Source: Ruminiclostridium herbifermentans
Lineage (GTDB): Bacteria; Bacillota; Clostridia; Acetivibrionales; DSM-1351
Direction of reading: 5' to 3'
Length of the DNA: 64,000 nucleotides
Assembly: GCF_005473905.2 (NCBI RefSeq)
Contig: NZ_CP061336.1
Span: 2,968,501-3,032,500 of the forward strand
Both the position numbers and the translations under genes were made by a program. Shown here in pieces: positions 9,885 through 18,137 of this stretch (positions within the stretch are counted from its first letter, which is position 1; every line of letters starts with the position of its first letter). The notes under the pieces were generated by a model that made no database searches, was not told the DNA's origin, and was given only the letters and a program-made list of their open reading frames with translations.

Positions 9885-9923
9885 AAACAATAAATATAAA
9901 CAATAAATATAAACAATAAATAC
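9885..9923. repeat. 13-bp tandem repeat, three units
   Basis: Three head-to-tail units of AAACAATAAATAT (the last ends AC), followed within 80 bases by inverted partners (ATACTATTTATTG and TTGTTTATATT). The inverted copies could fold against the direct units. No gene is encoded here. Confidence 0.7.
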
Positions 9924-10059
9924 TATATAATAGTACTTATGTTACAAACAATTAAAGATACTATTTATTGTACTTATATTGTTTATATTAATCAAGTAAT
10001 AACAAATATTTCTCAAGTTTTTAATTTTATTAATTTCCACAATTTTTTTAATTTTATCA

Positions 10060-10089
10060 TTGACAAGAGTATAAAGTCTATTGTATACT
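10060..10089 (+). promoter_or_regulatory. Sigma-A promoter of tRNA-Trp
   Basis: TTGACA at 10060-10065 and TATACT at 10084-10089, 18-base spacer. The expected start point is a few bases before the tRNA 5' end at 10102. Confidence 0.8.
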
Positions 10090-10101
10090 AATATTCGTCT
10101 T

Positions 10102-10177
10102 AGGGGTGTAGCGCAATTGGTAGAGTACCGGTCTCCAAAACCGTTGGCTGTGGGTTCGAGTCCCCCCACCCCTGCCA
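10102..10177 (+). tRNA. trnW: tRNA-Trp (CCA anticodon)
   Basis: 76-nt cloverleaf: the acceptor AGGGGTG pairs with CACCCCT, the anticodon loop CTCCAAA gives anticodon CCA, the T arm contains GGTTCGAGTCC, and the 3' CCA is encoded. It has its own promoter and terminator. Confidence 0.97.
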
Positions 10178-10180
10178 TAT

Positions 10181-10213
10181 AAAAGCTTAGAACTGTAAGG
10201 GTTCTAAGCTTTT
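10181..10213 (+). terminator. Terminator after tRNA-Trp (probably bidirectional)
   Basis: Perfect 13-bp stem (AAAAGCTTAGAAC with GTTCTAAGCTTTT), 7-base loop. T-rich flanks exist on both strands, so it can also end the NB-ARC/TPR transcript from the right. Confidence 0.9.
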
Positions 10214-10274
10214 ATTGTATCCAAAAAGCTGTTAACATAAAATAATTTGGGTACTTTGCAGATGTACATTAATG

Positions 10275-12746
10275 CTAATGAATGTTTTTTAAGCTTTTCA
10301 TCCTTTTTTCAACCTTATCCAAAAAGCTAGAAAATATTACAGATTGAGGCATGTATTTCAACAGTTCAATTAATAGCTTTTCAGACTCCTGAAAATATTT
10401 GTAAGCTCTTTTTTTGCTATTTTTATAATCCTTGTAAAACATTCCTATTTTGTAATATGCTATTGCTAAGCTATTTTTCAATCCAATATTTTGAGGATAT
10501 TCTTCATGTAATTCAGTTCTTAATTTGATGTATTTTTCATAGTATTCTAATGCCTTATTTAAATCACCCATATTCTTATATGTTGAACCAAGCTTTGAAT
10601 AGGATATTGCTAAACCGTTTTTAAATCCAATAAAGTCTGGACACTCCTCGTATAACTCCTTTTTTAACTTTGAATACTCTTCAAAGTACTCCAAGGCCTT
10701 ACTCAATTCCCCCTTACTTTTGTACATAGAACCAAGTTTTGAATAGGATACTGCTAATCCATTTTTGAAGCCTACATTTCCAGGGTTCTCCTCATATAGT
10801 TCCTTTGTAAGCTTGGTGTCTTCCATAAAATATTTTAATGCCTTATCGAAATTATTCATATTTTTATATAATAATCCAAGTTTTGAATAAGATATTGCCA
10901 GTGCATTTTTAATTCTTATATTAGTTGGATTTGCTTCATATAATTCTGAAAAAAGTTTTATTTCTTCATTAAAGCACTCTAATGCCTTTGGAATATTCCC
11001 ATTATCTCTATATGCAGTTCCCAGCTTTGAATAGGATACCGCTAAGCCATTTTTAAATCCCATATTATTTGGATACTCTTCGTATAGCTCTTTTTTAAGT
11101 TTTGTATATTGTTCGAAGTACTCAAGAACCTTACTAAAATTATATGTATTCTGGTAAGTTGCTCCCAACTGTGAGTAGGACATTGCCAAACCATTTTTTA
11201 GGGCTACACTGTTTGGGTACTCTTCGTATAGCTCCTTTGTTAACTTAGCATCTTCTTTAAAGCACATTAATGTTTTTCTTAAGTTTCCTATATTTTTATA
11301 TACTGTACCTAACTGTGAATAAGCAATAGCTAAACCGAATTTAAACCCCGTATTTGTAGGGTATTCATTATATAACTTCTTTTTAAGTTCTGTACACTCC
11401 TCATAATATTCCAATGCTTTAGTCAAATTGCCTACAGTTGCGTGATATCGGCCTATCCTTTCACATAACACAGAAATACTTCTTTCTGCAGTCTTAAAAA
11501 ATTGTAAAATGGCCTCTGAATATTCAATAATGGTGGTTGCCTTTTCATAAGAAATTTTTGTTAGATGTCCTGTTCCTGGCTCATACTCCAACCTGCTGAT
11601 AAGTGACTCAATTAACACATTGCAGTCATCTAGTAATTCCATCGAACTCTTATTTTTCTTTATCGTTTCCTGTACTAAAGTATTGCACTTATAGGTTTTT
11701 GTGGATTCATTGAAATCTATCCAGCCCTTTTGAGAAAGAGTTGCTAGAATCAGTTCAATACCTTTAACCTGTGATAATAAGTCAGTCAAATCTTTATGTG
11801 TAATACCTATTGATGGTAGTACTGCAAAGACTGAAAGAAGTGATTTTTCTTGCTCTGTTAAATCTCCTATTTCTAATAATACCTTCAAAATATCTTCCGG
11901 CTTTTCCTCATTAATACCTCCATAAACATGATATTCAGTACCAATAATCTGATTGTCTTTAGCCAAAAAAAGTCCTTTTTTCTGAAATTCTTCAAGAAGT
12001 TTATTTAGTGAATATGTTTCACGAACCTGATTGAACTCATAGAGGTGCTTTGCAAACATTATTATAACCTGTGTATTATATCCTGCTGCACGGCATATTT
12101 CACCTAATAGAACATTGTCAGAATCTTTATGCATAGGATAATATTCTCTGAAAAGTGCAACAATCTGTTCTTCATTTAGTTCTTTAACATGATAGTTCTT
12201 AATAAGATTAAAGTTTGTAATATTTGTTGTAATTAATATATGTAAATTTGAACATTCATTTAGTTTATCTATGTTATTTTTTAGATCTTCATAGTCATTT
12301 ACATCGTCTATTATTAGCAAACATGGTTTTTCAATAGATGAAAGCACCTGTAGTATACATTTGTATCTCTTATTTTCTGCCATTTTTTCATTAAACTCTA
12401 TTCCTAATGACTGTGCCAGAGTTAATACAGCTGTGCAAATGTTTTTTTTGCAATGTACCCACCCAATATGTTTATATTCATTCTGGAATTCATAGTAATA
12501 TTTTGAAGCAACAGATGTTGTCCCTATACCAGCTTCTCTATTGAACAAAACCAAGGGGTTATTGCCTTCCAAAAGCAAGTTTCTAATATTCTTTATATCA
12601 TTTTGTCTTTCCACAAACACATTTGGTAAAAATGGTAATTTACCAAGAGTCTTTGGAAAAATATTAGACTGAATATAATAATAATCTTCTTCATGTATTT
12701 GATTCTTATTTTTACGACTATTCCTGCTTGTATATATTTTTTTCAT
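10275..12746 (-). CDS. NB-ARC-like STAND protein with TPR array and degenerate P-loop
   Basis: About 823 residues. A short N-terminus (about 50 residues, no recognisable effector) leads into an NB-ARC/STAND-type NTPase module, then a winged-helix-like region, then about seven TPR-like repeats with a 48-residue period (consensus GLAxSYSKLGxxYKxxG...KALEYFE...KELYEEYP). The Walker A position reads NREAGIGTTS: the invariant Lys is Thr. Walker B (CLLIIDDVND) is intact. The ATG at 12744-12746 follows GGGAGTGAC; an upstream GTG overlaps the ribosome binding site. STAND proteins with repeat sensors are often signal sensors, including in phage defence; function here is unknown. It is next to a tRNA gene with no recognisable partner. 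Confidence 0.85.
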   Translation of the reverse strand: MKKIYTSRNSRKNKNQIHEEDYYYIQSNIFPKTLGKLPFLPNVFVERQNDIKNIRNLLLEGNNPLVLFNREAGIGTTSVASKYYYEFQNEYKHIGWVHCKKNICTAVLTLAQSLGIEFNEKMAENKRYKCILQVLSSIEKPCLLIIDDVNDYEDLKNNIDKLNECSNLHILITTNITNFNLIKNYHVKELNEEQIVALFREYYPMHKDSDNVLLGEICRAAGYNTQVIIMFAKHLYEFNQVRETYSLNKLLEEFQKKGLFLAKDNQIIGTEYHVYGGINEEKPEDILKVLLEIGDLTEQEKSLLSVFAVLPSIGITHKDLTDLLSQVKGIELILATLSQKGWIDFNESTKTYKCNTLVQETIKKNKSSMELLDDCNVLIESLISRLEYEPGTGHLTKISYEKATTIIEYSEAILQFFKTAERSISVLCERIGRYHATVGNLTKALEYYEECTELKKKLYNEYPTNTGFKFGLAIAYSQLGTVYKNIGNLRKTLMCFKEDAKLTKELYEEYPNSVALKNGLAMSYSQLGATYQNTYNFSKVLEYFEQYTKLKKELYEEYPNNMGFKNGLAVSYSKLGTAYRDNGNIPKALECFNEEIKLFSELYEANPTNIRIKNALAISYSKLGLLYKNMNNFDKALKYFMEDTKLTKELYEENPGNVGFKNGLAVSYSKLGSMYKSKGELSKALEYFEEYSKLKKELYEECPDFIGFKNGLAISYSKLGSTYKNMGDLNKALEYYEKYIKLRTELHEEYPQNIGLKNSLAIAYYKIGMFYKDYKNSKKRAYKYFQESEKLLIELLKYMPQSVIFSSFLDKVEKRMKSLKNIH

Positions 12747-13199
12747 TACTGTCACTCCCTGATGTTATTTTCACATTTTAATCATACCTTACATATATTT
12801 TAAAGTCCTTTATTCTGACATAGCATATAATAACTTGTTCACGTGATACTTATATTTACAATTCTTATATGTTATTAATTTAAATATATAGCACTTTTTT
12901 ACATGTAATAAAATAATTATACAATAATTAAATTACTTTTTAATAATTTAATTATAATTTTCTGTATAGTTTCTATTAAGATTTTCTATATATCTTAATA
13001 CAAGCAAAAAAGAAAAACAATGACATTAGTAAACATATTTATCCACAGAAAAGCATATTTTTTTGAATAAATCCAATAAATCGTCTGTTAAATAATTCAA
13101 ATTTGGGCTTTGTTTAATAACAAAAACTCTGCCAGTTAATTGCTATTTAAACAATTTACAGTTCTAAATATTGTGTTGTCAACGGCTGAGTAAAAACAA
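12747..13199. other. AT-rich intergenic region
   Basis: About 450 bases upstream of the NB-ARC/TPR gene. It contains one consensus DnaA-box sequence (TTATCCACA at 13039-13047), which is isolated and so not evidence of an origin. No gene or clear promoter seen. Confidence 0.5.
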
Positions 13200-13370
13200 C
13201 TATTGAACAAAGAACAAAAAATATCCTGGTAATGCCAATGATATTAAGGATATCAACATAATCATCATCCCGCCAAACTTGTTATTATTTTTCCATGTCC
13301 ATACACCAAAACTAATAGAATAAATACTTATCCAAATTACTGCTAAATAAGAAATTATATTGACTATCAT
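13200..13370 (-). CDS. Small two-helix membrane protein, GerD-subunit-like (germinant receptor operon)
   Basis: 56-residue ORF beginning MIVNIISYLAVIWISIYS and ending in PGYFLFFVQ, with two hydrophobic helices separated by a short WTWKNNNKFGG loop. The ATG at 13368-13370 is one base beyond the stop of the GerC-type gene and has AGGAGA about eleven bases upstream, inside that gene's end. Some Bacillus germinant receptor operons carry a small two-helix 'D' gene that modulates the receptor; position, size and topology match that class. Homology to it is inferred, not shown. Confidence 0.75.
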   Translation of the reverse strand: MIVNIISYLAVIWISIYSISFGVWTWKNNNKFGGMMIMLISLISLALPGYFLFFVQ

Positions 13371-13371
13371 A

Positions 13372-14616
13372 TTAACTTTGTCTCCTTACTTTAACATCAA
13401 CCATTAATTCATATTCTGACTTAACAAAAATATCATCCCAATTGGCATTTTCCCAATCATCAATTGTTAAAAAATTTTTCTTGGCTTCTTGAGCAAATCC
13501 AAATATATCTGACTTTAATTCCTTTGTAGTCTTATCAAGTAGTTTTTTTATCCCCTCATTTAGGTATTGTTCATATGCAGCTTTAAGTTTAGCTCCATTT
13601 TCCGGGTCATCATAATCATTGTCACTTTGTACTGCTTTCACATCAACATTCAAGTCTAATTTTATATTAATTTGAGGTTTCCCATTAATTATTTTAACTT
13701 TAGAGGAAGATGTCCTTAATTTTGTAACATTCCCTAATACTTTAAACCTATCATCCAAAGGGTCAACTATCTCTATTTCTTTATTTTTTGTGCTTGTCAT
13801 TAATGCAAATAACATTGCCTCATCCTTATTGAGTTTTCCAACCATTTTGTCCATTTTGAAAACTGCCAAACCCGCTACTGACATACTTCCCTCTTTATTT
13901 TCATCCCCTTTGTTTTTATCATCTTTATCTTTATCTTCTTTACTACTTTCTTCATCTTTTTTATCTTCTTCCTCTTGCTTTTTATTTCCGTTATCAGATT
14001 TTTCCTCATCATTGATTGATTTATCTATAGCTGCATAGATTGCAATAGGCTGAGTGCTTTTGTACTTAGCTCTGTACATATAGTCTTCTAATTGGGTATC
14101 TTTTACAAGAAAATCAGTTTCAAAAGATTTAAATAGTAAATCATAGTGTTTTGCAGGGCTTGATGAAAGTTTTGGCTTTATAGATTCAATATATTTTTGA
14201 GCTCCCTCTGAAGAAACAATGATTTCAACACTAGGTCTAAGCTCTATATTTTGTTGTAAACCATTCAGAAAAGCCATTATGCCTTCTTTTGCCACTTCCT
14301 CAGAAACAACTATTATTTTAGTGTGTGACAAATTTATTTTTCTTTCTAAATAGGCACTAGTTTTTTTTAATCCAGTTAAAAAATTATCAGTTTTAAAAGT
14401 CTTGATATCTGTGCTTTCTCCCTCACCACCTGTAATAGATTTGGGAACGGCAGTTTGAAATGTAAGATTAAAAGAATTATCATCGGCCTTGTCTACGCCT
14501 ATTGCTATTACATAAGCCAAATCATCTACTTCATTACTATCATAACAGCCTGAAACTGAAACAACAGAAATTATTGTAATTAGTAGCAAAATTAAAGTTT
14601 TAAGTTTTCTGCTCAT
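13372..14616 (-). CDS. Ger(x)C family spore germination lipoprotein
   Basis: C subunit of a GerA-type germinant receptor, 414 residues, anchored on the outer face of the inner spore membrane. Lipoprotein signal peptide with lipobox VSGC (Cys24). N-terminal domain has the family's EVDDLAYVIAIGVDK. A long low-complexity acidic/lysine insert (KDEESSKEDKDKDDKNK region, about residues 205-245) is unusual in length. ATG preceded by AAAGGAG and overlapping the permease gene by 17 bases, indicating coupling. The D-like small gene follows one base after the stop. Confidence 0.94.
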   Translation of the reverse strand: MSRKLKTLILLLITIISVVSVSGCYDSNEVDDLAYVIAIGVDKADDNSFNLTFQTAVPKSITGGEGESTDIKTFKTDNFLTGLKKTSAYLERKINLSHTKIIVVSEEVAKEGIMAFLNGLQQNIELRPSVEIIVSSEGAQKYIESIKPKLSSSPAKHYDLLFKSFETDFLVKDTQLEDYMYRAKYKSTQPIAIYAAIDKSINDEEKSDNGNKKQEEEDKKDEESSKEDKDKDDKNKGDENKEGSMSVAGLAVFKMDKMVGKLNKDEAMLFALMTSTKNKEIEIVDPLDDRFKVLGNVTKLRTSSSKVKIINGKPQINIKLDLNVDVKAVQSDNDYDDPENGAKLKAAYEQYLNEGIKKLLDKTTKELKSDIFGFAQEAKKNFLTIDDWENANWDDIFVKSEYELMVDVKVRRQS

Positions 14617-15727
14617 TTTTGTCTCCTTTACCGCTTAATCCCACTTTTTTAATTGAACCAATTATAATTAAAATCAAAGGTATAATCATTCCAATAAGCA
14701 ATATACTATTTACTATGCCAATGCCTAGAAAATCAATATTATACGCTTTTGAAAGATAAGCTAGTGAAAATACAATAATAGCTATTGGTAAAATTATAGG
14801 CTTAGATTGTTTTAAATCAAGTGATTTTTCAAGCACATATATAATGAAATTGAATATTGCTCCTAAAAAAATGATAGCGCAAATAGAACTAATCAATACT
14901 GAAATAGACTCAATTCTTTGAATATAATTTCCAAATTCTATGTGTCTAGCTAGCTGAAATATAGGTATCTTTTTGTCTACAGCCAGTTCATATGGAAATA
15001 TAAGAATAAAGCTAAGTGCGGACCATAGTAATAGTAATCCCGATATGATTATATAGGAATATCCTACTTTTTTAAGATGTTGTTTTTTAAAAAACGGAAC
15101 CATCAAAAATAAGATAATAAAAGAAAAAAACACATTAAGCTTTAATATGCTTCCCTTTGAAATTGATATAATACCTTCACCTAAAATAGGAAATAGATTA
15201 TATAATCTAAAGTCAGGAATAACACCTATAGTTATCAAAATAAAGCCAAAAACTATTATAGGTACTAAATAAGCACTTATCCTTGCAATACTCTCTATTC
15301 CGTAAAATGCACTTATTACCATTCCAACACAGAAAAGCATTTCAACATACTTAAATGTTGATTTGTTTAAAGAAATAATTTTTAGTGTTTGTGTAAAAGC
15401 TCCCATAAAAATAGAAACTACAAATACTAAAAATGCTGTTATCAATAGTCCAATTATAACTTTAAAAACCCTACCGCCAATGCACTCTGAAATGTCTATT
15501 AAGTCTAAACTGCCAATATTTTTGTATAACCTAGCTAAGAGTGCAAAATAACAAATTGCAATTATAGTTATGATAATAGGAATAGTCCAGCAAGCACTTC
15601 CCCCAAAGTTTACTACATTCCGAGGGAATACAAGCATTATATTAGCAAATACAAAATTCACCATCAGAGCTGTTGCTTCCCATGATCCAAAACCAATTTT
15701 ATTCTTCATAATATATCCATGCTCCAT
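14600..15727 (-). CDS. GerAB-family spore germination permease
   Basis: B subunit of the germinant receptor, 375 residues, about ten transmembrane helices of the APC superfamily; in characterised receptors this subunit binds the small germinant. Start ambiguous: the ATG at 15725-15727 has no close ribosome binding site, but AGGAGG at 15768-15773 is separated from it by a perfect 8-bp hairpin (15734-15752) that may bring the two together. An ATG six codons later (15709) has GGAG twelve bases upstream. It lies between the A and C subunit genes. Confidence 0.93.
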   Translation of the reverse strand: MEHGYIMKNKIGFGSWEATALMVNFVFANIMLVFPRNVVNFGGSACWTIPIIITIIAICYFALLARLYKNIGSLDLIDISECIGGRVFKVIIGLLITAFLVFVVSIFMGAFTQTLKIISLNKSTFKYVEMLFCVGMVISAFYGIESIARISAYLVPIIVFGFILITIGVIPDFRLYNLFPILGEGIISISKGSILKLNVFFSFIILFLMVPFFKKQHLKKVGYSYIIISGLLLLWSALSFILIFPYELAVDKKIPIFQLARHIEFGNYIQRIESISVLISSICAIIFLGAIFNFIIYVLEKSLDLKQSKPIILPIAIIVFSLAYLSKAYNIDFLGIGIVNSILLIGMIIPLILIIIGSIKKVGLSGKGDKNEQKT

Positions 15728-15733
15728 ATTAAG

Positions 15734-15773
15734 GTAAATTCAGCGAATTTACTGGCACGGAATCCTTCCTCCT
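15734..15773 (-). promoter_or_regulatory. Distant Shine-Dalgarno with intervening hairpin before the GerAB gene
   Basis: AGGAGG (minus strand, 15773-15768), then a perfect hairpin GTAAATTC-GCT-GAATTTAC (15752-15734), then CTTAAT and ATG. The SD also precedes a nine-codon GTG ORF that ends inside the hairpin. Similar in plan to the purL leader. Confidence 0.45.
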
Positions 15774-15841
15774 TTATATTAACATAGCACTTATTTTAGT
15801 TGTTTCAAAACATATACTGATAATTAGTATCATATATATTT

Positions 15842-17563
15842 TTACTTATCATCCTCAGTGTCCGAGTCTTTTTCTGTCCATCCTCTACTTATTTTAGGCT
15901 GACTCTTTATATTCTTAACATTTAAATAATCCGGTCTTCTTTCCTGTTTCCATGTCGGCTTTCTTGTCAGCTTATCTGCATACTTACCATTTGTAATTGG
16001 TGCAAAAGGTGTTAAAAAGGGTACACCAAATGATTTCGATGACGCAAATACCAAAGAATTTATAACTAAACCCAATGATATGCCTAAAAATCCTGCTATC
16101 GCTCCAAGAATTATATACGCAAATCTAATTATTCTTACAGAAAAGGACATAGAAAAGCTAGGTACTGTAAATGAACCCAAAGCTGTAATAGCAACAATTA
16201 TAATCATAATTGGGCTGGCTACATTAGCAGATACAGCTGCTTGTCCAAGAATAAGACCTCCAACTATACCTATGGTAGAACCAATTGCTCCTGGTACCCT
16301 AAGTCCTGCTTCTCTTATTAACTCAAAGCAGAATTCCATTATTAATATTTCAATTATTGAAGGAAAAGGTACATTTTCTCTTGACGCCTCAATTGCAAAC
16401 AATAAATTAGTTGGAATCATTTCTTGATGAAAATTTGTTATAGCAATATACGTTCCAGGCAATAAAAGGGCAAGAGCTATACCAATAATTCTTATTATGC
16501 GTATAAAATTTACATATGGATACCTGACATTACTATCCTCTGTTGTATGCAAGAATTCTGTTATAGTAGCAGGCATTACCAAAACATGAGGGCTTCCGTC
16601 TAAAATAACTGCAACATTTCCTTGAGAAAGCATCATTGCTACTTTATCCGGACGTTCTGTTGCAAATATTTGAGGAGCTGTAAGAAATGTGCTATCTTCC
16701 AATAGCTGCTCCAACTCACCAGAGTCAAATATATAATCTACCTTTATACTTTTGACTCTTTTTAATACTTCACGAACTAACGAATCATTTGCTATATCTT
16801 TTATATACAATACAGCGCAAGGAGTATTGCTTCTATCACCTACAGATACACTTTGTATTATTAAATCCTTGTCTTTAAGGATTTTTCTTATTAAAGCTGT
16901 ATTGGATCTGAGCTGTTCATTAAACGCTTCCTGAGGACCGCGAATAACAGTTTCTGATTTAGGTGCGTCAATCCCTCTATGTTCCCATGTTTTTATATCT
17001 GCAACAAATGCATATTCCAAGTCCTCAATAAATATCCCACACCCGCCAAAATTGACAGCACTTACCACATCTGTGTAACTTTCAGCTTTTTCTATCTGAT
17101 TATATGTTATCAACCTTTCAAAAATATAATCTCCTATAGCTTTTGTTTCATCATATATTTTAATGTTTGAGAGAAGCATGAGTGGTTGCAAAATGAAATT
17201 ACTAATATTAGTACTGTTTGTCATCCCATCAATAAAAATTATAAAGGCTTTAACTGATTTCTCCTTAACAGTCAAATTGAATTCCCTAAGTACTATATCG
17301 CTATTTTTAGGGATGTCATAGGTTGTCTTAATTACTTTTTTATTAAGTTCAATATCATTTGTTATCTTATTTTTTAAAATATCATCTTTAACTGGACAGC
17401 CTATAAAGGCTCCTTCAAGTTCTTTTTTATTAAATACATCCAGAGAAGAAACATTCTTTGCAGTATCGCAATTTATAGCTTTATTCTCTTCCAGAACAAA
17501 ATCATTTTTTATAGGTTTTTCTTTATAAATAATATATTTACTGATAGATTTAAATAGTCCCAA
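15842..17563 (-). CDS. GerA-family germinant receptor A subunit
   Basis: A subunit of the germinant receptor, about 573 residues. A cytoplasmic N-terminal domain (to about residue 310, with ETVIRGPQEAFNEQLRSN typical of GerA N-domains) is followed by about five transmembrane helices (HEMIPTNLLFAIEASRENVPFP lies in the conserved membrane part) and a charged tail. The start is a TTG at 17561-17563, seven bases after AGGAG; an upstream in-frame GTG at 17584 lies before that site. First gene of the receptor operon, preceded by a sigma-G-like promoter and two copies of a structured leader motif. Confidence 0.94.
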   Translation of the reverse strand: MGLFKSISKYIIYKEKPIKNDFVLEENKAINCDTAKNVSSLDVFNKKELEGAFIGCPVKDDILKNKITNDIELNKKVIKTTYDIPKNSDIVLREFNLTVKEKSVKAFIIFIDGMTNSTNISNFILQPLMLLSNIKIYDETKAIGDYIFERLITYNQIEKAESYTDVVSAVNFGGCGIFIEDLEYAFVADIKTWEHRGIDAPKSETVIRGPQEAFNEQLRSNTALIRKILKDKDLIIQSVSVGDRSNTPCAVLYIKDIANDSLVREVLKRVKSIKVDYIFDSGELEQLLEDSTFLTAPQIFATERPDKVAMMLSQGNVAVILDGSPHVLVMPATITEFLHTTEDSNVRYPYVNFIRIIRIIGIALALLLPGTYIAITNFHQEMIPTNLLFAIEASRENVPFPSIIEILIMEFCFELIREAGLRVPGAIGSTIGIVGGLILGQAAVSANVASPIMIIIVAITALGSFTVPSFSMSFSVRIIRFAYIILGAIAGFLGISLGLVINSLVFASSKSFGVPFLTPFAPITNGKYADKLTRKPTWKQERRPDYLNVKNIKSQPKISRGWTEKDSDTEDDK

Positions 17564-17601
17564 TTTAATACTCCTTTTCAGCACAAAATTATGAAATATA
17601 T

Positions 17602-17683
17602 TTAGGCAAAAAAATGTCCCCTGCTTTTATAAGTATTTAGTAACTCTTTGGTTTTTATGCAGCGAGAATACCTCCTGACCTAC
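17602..17683 (-). promoter_or_regulatory. Structured leader motif, copy A (candidate cis-RNA)
   Basis: Nearest to the GerA gene. Minus-strand reading: outer stem TAGGT (17682-17678) with GCCTA (17607-17603); inner stem TCTC-G-CTGC (17667-17659) with GCAGGGGA (17624-17617); conserved internal block AACCAAAGAG. U-G pairs in both stems become A-C mismatches on the plus strand, so the RNA is on the minus strand. It ends about 25 bases before the ribosome binding site. Not recognised as a named RNA class. Confidence 0.55.
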
Positions 17684-17730
17684 TTACATCCCGCTATTCC
17701 ATAAAAATAACATCTTGAGGCTAAGTATTT

Positions 17731-17809
17731 TAATGAGACAAGAAAATATCTCATACTGTATAAATATCTGGTACCTCTTTGGTTTTTATGCAGTGAGAAA
17801 ACCTCATTT
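17731..17809 (-). promoter_or_regulatory. Structured leader motif, copy B (candidate cis-RNA)
   Basis: Second copy, about 123 bases upstream of copy A in the same leader. Outer stem AATGAGGU with GUCUCAUU (17808-17801 with 17739-17732), including two G-U pairs; inner stem TCTCACTG (17798-17791) with CAGTATGAGA (17758-17749) with a two-base bulge; block AACCAAAGAGGTAC between. Stem sequences differ from copies A and C but pairing is kept. Confidence 0.55.
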
Positions 17810-17854
17810 ATAAAAAATTTTATTTTGAATTTAGGTAATATAACCAATCAAAAG

Positions 17855-17884
17855 TATTATGGTAAATAAATTACATTAATATAC
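17855..17884 (-). promoter_or_regulatory. Candidate sigma-G promoter of the germinant receptor operon
   Basis: Minus strand GTATA (17884-17880), 18-base spacer, CATAATA (17861-17855), matching the forespore sigma-G consensus (GNATR / CATNNTA). Transcription would start near 17848 and run through leader motif copies B and A into the A-subunit gene. GerA-type operons are normally sigma-G controlled. Confidence 0.6.
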
Positions 17885-18137
17885 ATGTAACTAAACACAA
17901 TAAAAATATAATTGAATAATCAGCTTTCAATTTATAAATTTATACTGATACGCGAGTACAACTTAGATAAATGGATTGCTTGGTTAAAGATATTTGTTTA
18001 AATTTGTCGGTTAATTGCTGTAATACTTTTTTAATAATTTCTTAATACTTTTTGCTTGTTAATTATTACATAATAAATTATTATATATTTAATTAGAAAT
18101 ATTAATTATTAATAAGTATTTTTTCCACAGGAGAAAA

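Noticed and set aside
9942-10178. 78-codon minus-strand frame beginning MAGVGGLEPTANGFGDRY
   Set aside because: It is the antisense of tRNA-Trp, a well-known false ORF.
13039-13047. DnaA box TTATCCACA as a sign of a replication origin
   Set aside because: It is a single isolated box with no dnaA, dnaN or box cluster nearby.
17602-17809. Leader motif copies as a plus-strand regulator of the carboxypeptidase homologue
   Set aside because: On the plus strand the stems contain A-C mismatches where the minus strand has G-U pairs, and the distance to that gene is over 300 bases.
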